A DNA stretch of 64,000 nucleotides from Diploscapter coronatus (taxonomy: Eukaryota > Nematoda > Chromadorea > Rhabditida > Rhabditidae): the NCBI GenBank assembly GCA_964036155.1, contig OZ038423.1, positions 21,591,249-21,655,248 of the forward strand. The letters are read 5' to 3'. Under the pieces are notes generated by a model. It did no database searches. It was not told the origin of the DNA and worked only from the letters and a program-made list of their open reading frames with translations. The position numbers and the translations under genes were made by a program. This document shows, one piece after another, positions 62,529 to 64,000 of the stretch (positions within the stretch are counted from its first letter, which is position 1; every line of letters begins with the position of its first letter).

Positions 62529-63467
62529 AACTGTGATATTGATCTTTTCTATGCAATTGTACTGACGATTATTATCTTCTTCTGCATCAAAATTCAAACG
62601 GCTCTGAGAAATAACATTGTAATGAGTGCAAAGACAAAACGCCTTCAAACGCAACTTTTCAAGGCATTATTCTATCAGGTAGAAAGTTTGCACAAGAATA
62701 TAAAAAGGAAGGATCCTTGGGGTAAAATTCCAATGATATTCAGAAAATAATAGCCTCAAACGGCACTTTCAACTTGAATACCAATCATTTCCCTTCGTCC
62801 GAAAGAAAATTCTCACAAAATTTAGACAATCGTTCCGATCGTTACTGGCTTCGGACCAGCTTCAGTCTGTTTTTTCGCTCCTCTTGTCGGATGGAGTCTG
62901 GGAAAATACACAAATATCATCACGGTGGTTTGTATGAAATTAATGCTCAAAAATGCTGAATCATTTTAGATACTCTCATTTTACCCTCTTTGCGATCCGA
63001 TTGTCGTTTTGATGATGATTGCAGGTAATGTTCAATTCTGGAATGATTCGATGGAAAAGTTGAGAAACAAATGCTAGAACTGAGAAATGAAAATTAAACT
63101 TTGCCATTTTATAATACGACAAATAGTTTTGCTTTGAAACCTAACTATTTTTTTTAATAAAAATTGGCCACTTTCAAAAAATATTTAAAATTCATGCAAG
63201 CATATTTTCGCGAAGATTTTTCGACAAATTAGCGTAGAATTATATTATTTTTTATGAGCAGTCTCGAAAACCCGAAAAAAATAGCTTCAGAAGCAAGGGA
63301 AATTCGCAGCTTGCAGCGAGTACGAATTTATCGGCCTGACTTGCGCTCACTTCCTGCCTGGTTGCCTGTGATAGATTGAACTATTCGAGAAATCGTCTGA
63401 CGAGTTTTTAGAATGTGTAGTTAGAATTCGAATGCACCGTCAACCATCAAAATTGATAAAGATTTAA
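62529..63467 (+). pseudogene. Truncated 7TM chemoreceptor, C-terminal half
   Basis: Exon-like segments to 62678, 62826-62924, 62970-63024 and 63412-63467 encode FYAIVLTIIIFFCIKIQTAL, TKRLQTQLFKALFYQ, TIVPIVTGFGPASVCFF and ILSFYPLCDPIVVLMMIA, that is, the last three membrane spans of a Str/Srh-type nematode chemoreceptor. Splice sites and phases are intact, ending IRMHRQPSKLIKI and stop. The first four spans are missing: an in-frame TGA lies at 62524-62526 and the acetyltransferase gene ends at 62501. The fragment is therefore a 5'-truncated relic, probably left by a rearrangement. The last exon is the least certain. Confidence 0.65.
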
Positions 63468-64000
63468 GCTGGTTAAAAAGTCGCAAAGTTCAATGCTGTG
63501 TTTTGAACTCTACGTTGAATATCAGCAAGTGGCGTGCAAAAAATCGCTAATTCAAGTTTAAGATGTTTTTGAATAATTCTGGTAGTTTTCGAATGAAATT
63601 TCAGCGTAATGGCTTCAGAATCCACCACATCAATTCCCCTTATATAAGGACTTTGTACGTTTTCGCGTCCCTCCTGGGTTTCAGAAGTGGCGTTCCAGAC
63701 TAGTTTCTTATTCAATTGATGCCCACTGACGCCCTTCAATTATTTAGGTATTTGAAATACTTTGGAATCGCATGGAACAAATATTTTTTAGCGAAATTGC
63801 TTTCTCTGACTTGAACTTCATAGAGTGGGCGGGACTTGCGCTCTCCATACTTGGCTTCTTTCGAAAGAGAGCCTCAACCCTAAAACTTCTCTTGTTAGAC
63901 TATTATCATAATCGGTTTACGATAATCGTTTATTTCCAAGCGTTTGTTCGAGTAAAATGGTGGGTAAAGAAGAATGTCGAAATCATTTTATCGCTTATTC
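63468..64000. other. Terminal region, no supported gene
   Basis: Short frames only. An ATG at 63958 is open to the window end but too short to judge. TATAAG-like and pyrimidine-rich stretches at 63640-63680 and 63820-63900 could be a promoter of a gene beyond the window. Confidence 0.4.

Noticed and set aside
63473..63739. 88-codon - strand frame
   Set aside because: No family resemblance or splice context; overlaps the end of the chemoreceptor relic.
1..64000. tRNA, rRNA, snRNA or CRISPR features
   Set aside because: I scanned for tRNA-like B boxes and direct repeat arrays and saw no convincing candidate; a tRNAscan or Rfam run would be decisive.

Overview
The window reads as nematode nuclear DNA. 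It is AT-rich, its genes are split into many short exons by mostly 40-200 bp introns with ...TTTNAG acceptors, several start codons sit just downstream of orphan acceptors of the kind used for spliced-leader trans-splicing, and there is a fragment of a nematode-type 7TM chemoreceptor. From memory, ech-4 and the RIC1 homologue are neighbours in C. elegans (R06F6.9 and R06F6.8); both occur here about 8 kb apart. All exon models were built by hand from splice signals, reading phase and protein family patterns; no search was run.

Layout. 1-2469 (+): 3' part of a trimethyllysine dioxygenase gene, with a mariner-type non-autonomous element in one intron. 4109-36802 (-): one large tyrosine-phosphatase-family gene of 24 phase-consistent exons, with two PTP domains that both lack catalytic residues, and with an alternative first exon at 26088. 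Its introns hold a large foldback repeat with perfectly matching arms (about 8.0-10.2 kb), a complete nested + strand gene for a secreted cysteine-rich protein (15031-16455) and several MITEs. 38841-41381 (+): ACBP-enoyl-CoA isomerase fusion (ech-4 type). 44431-46662 (+): aquaglyceroporin, with a truncated second copy of the mariner-type element. 47193-47538 (+): a 65-residue secreted precursor that looks like a neuropeptide gene. 48876-59186 (-): RIC1 (35 exons, 1340 aa) and, about 120 bp downstream, a small secreted-protein gene in operon-like spacing. 60916-62501 (+): GNAT-type acetyltransferase with a 1-nt frameshift, followed 30 bp later by the 3' half of a chemoreceptor gene.

The genes do not form one pathway. 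Trimethyllysine dioxygenase (carnitine synthesis) and the ech-4-type isomerase (unsaturated fatty acid oxidation) are both mitochondrial lipid-metabolism enzymes, but 35 kb of unrelated sequence lies between them. The most unusual content is in and around the pseudophosphatase gene: the long hairpin in its transcript, the nested gene, the alternative promoter, and a 143-residue exon inserted in the second PTP domain. The candidate neuropeptide precursor is the other item most likely to be undescribed.
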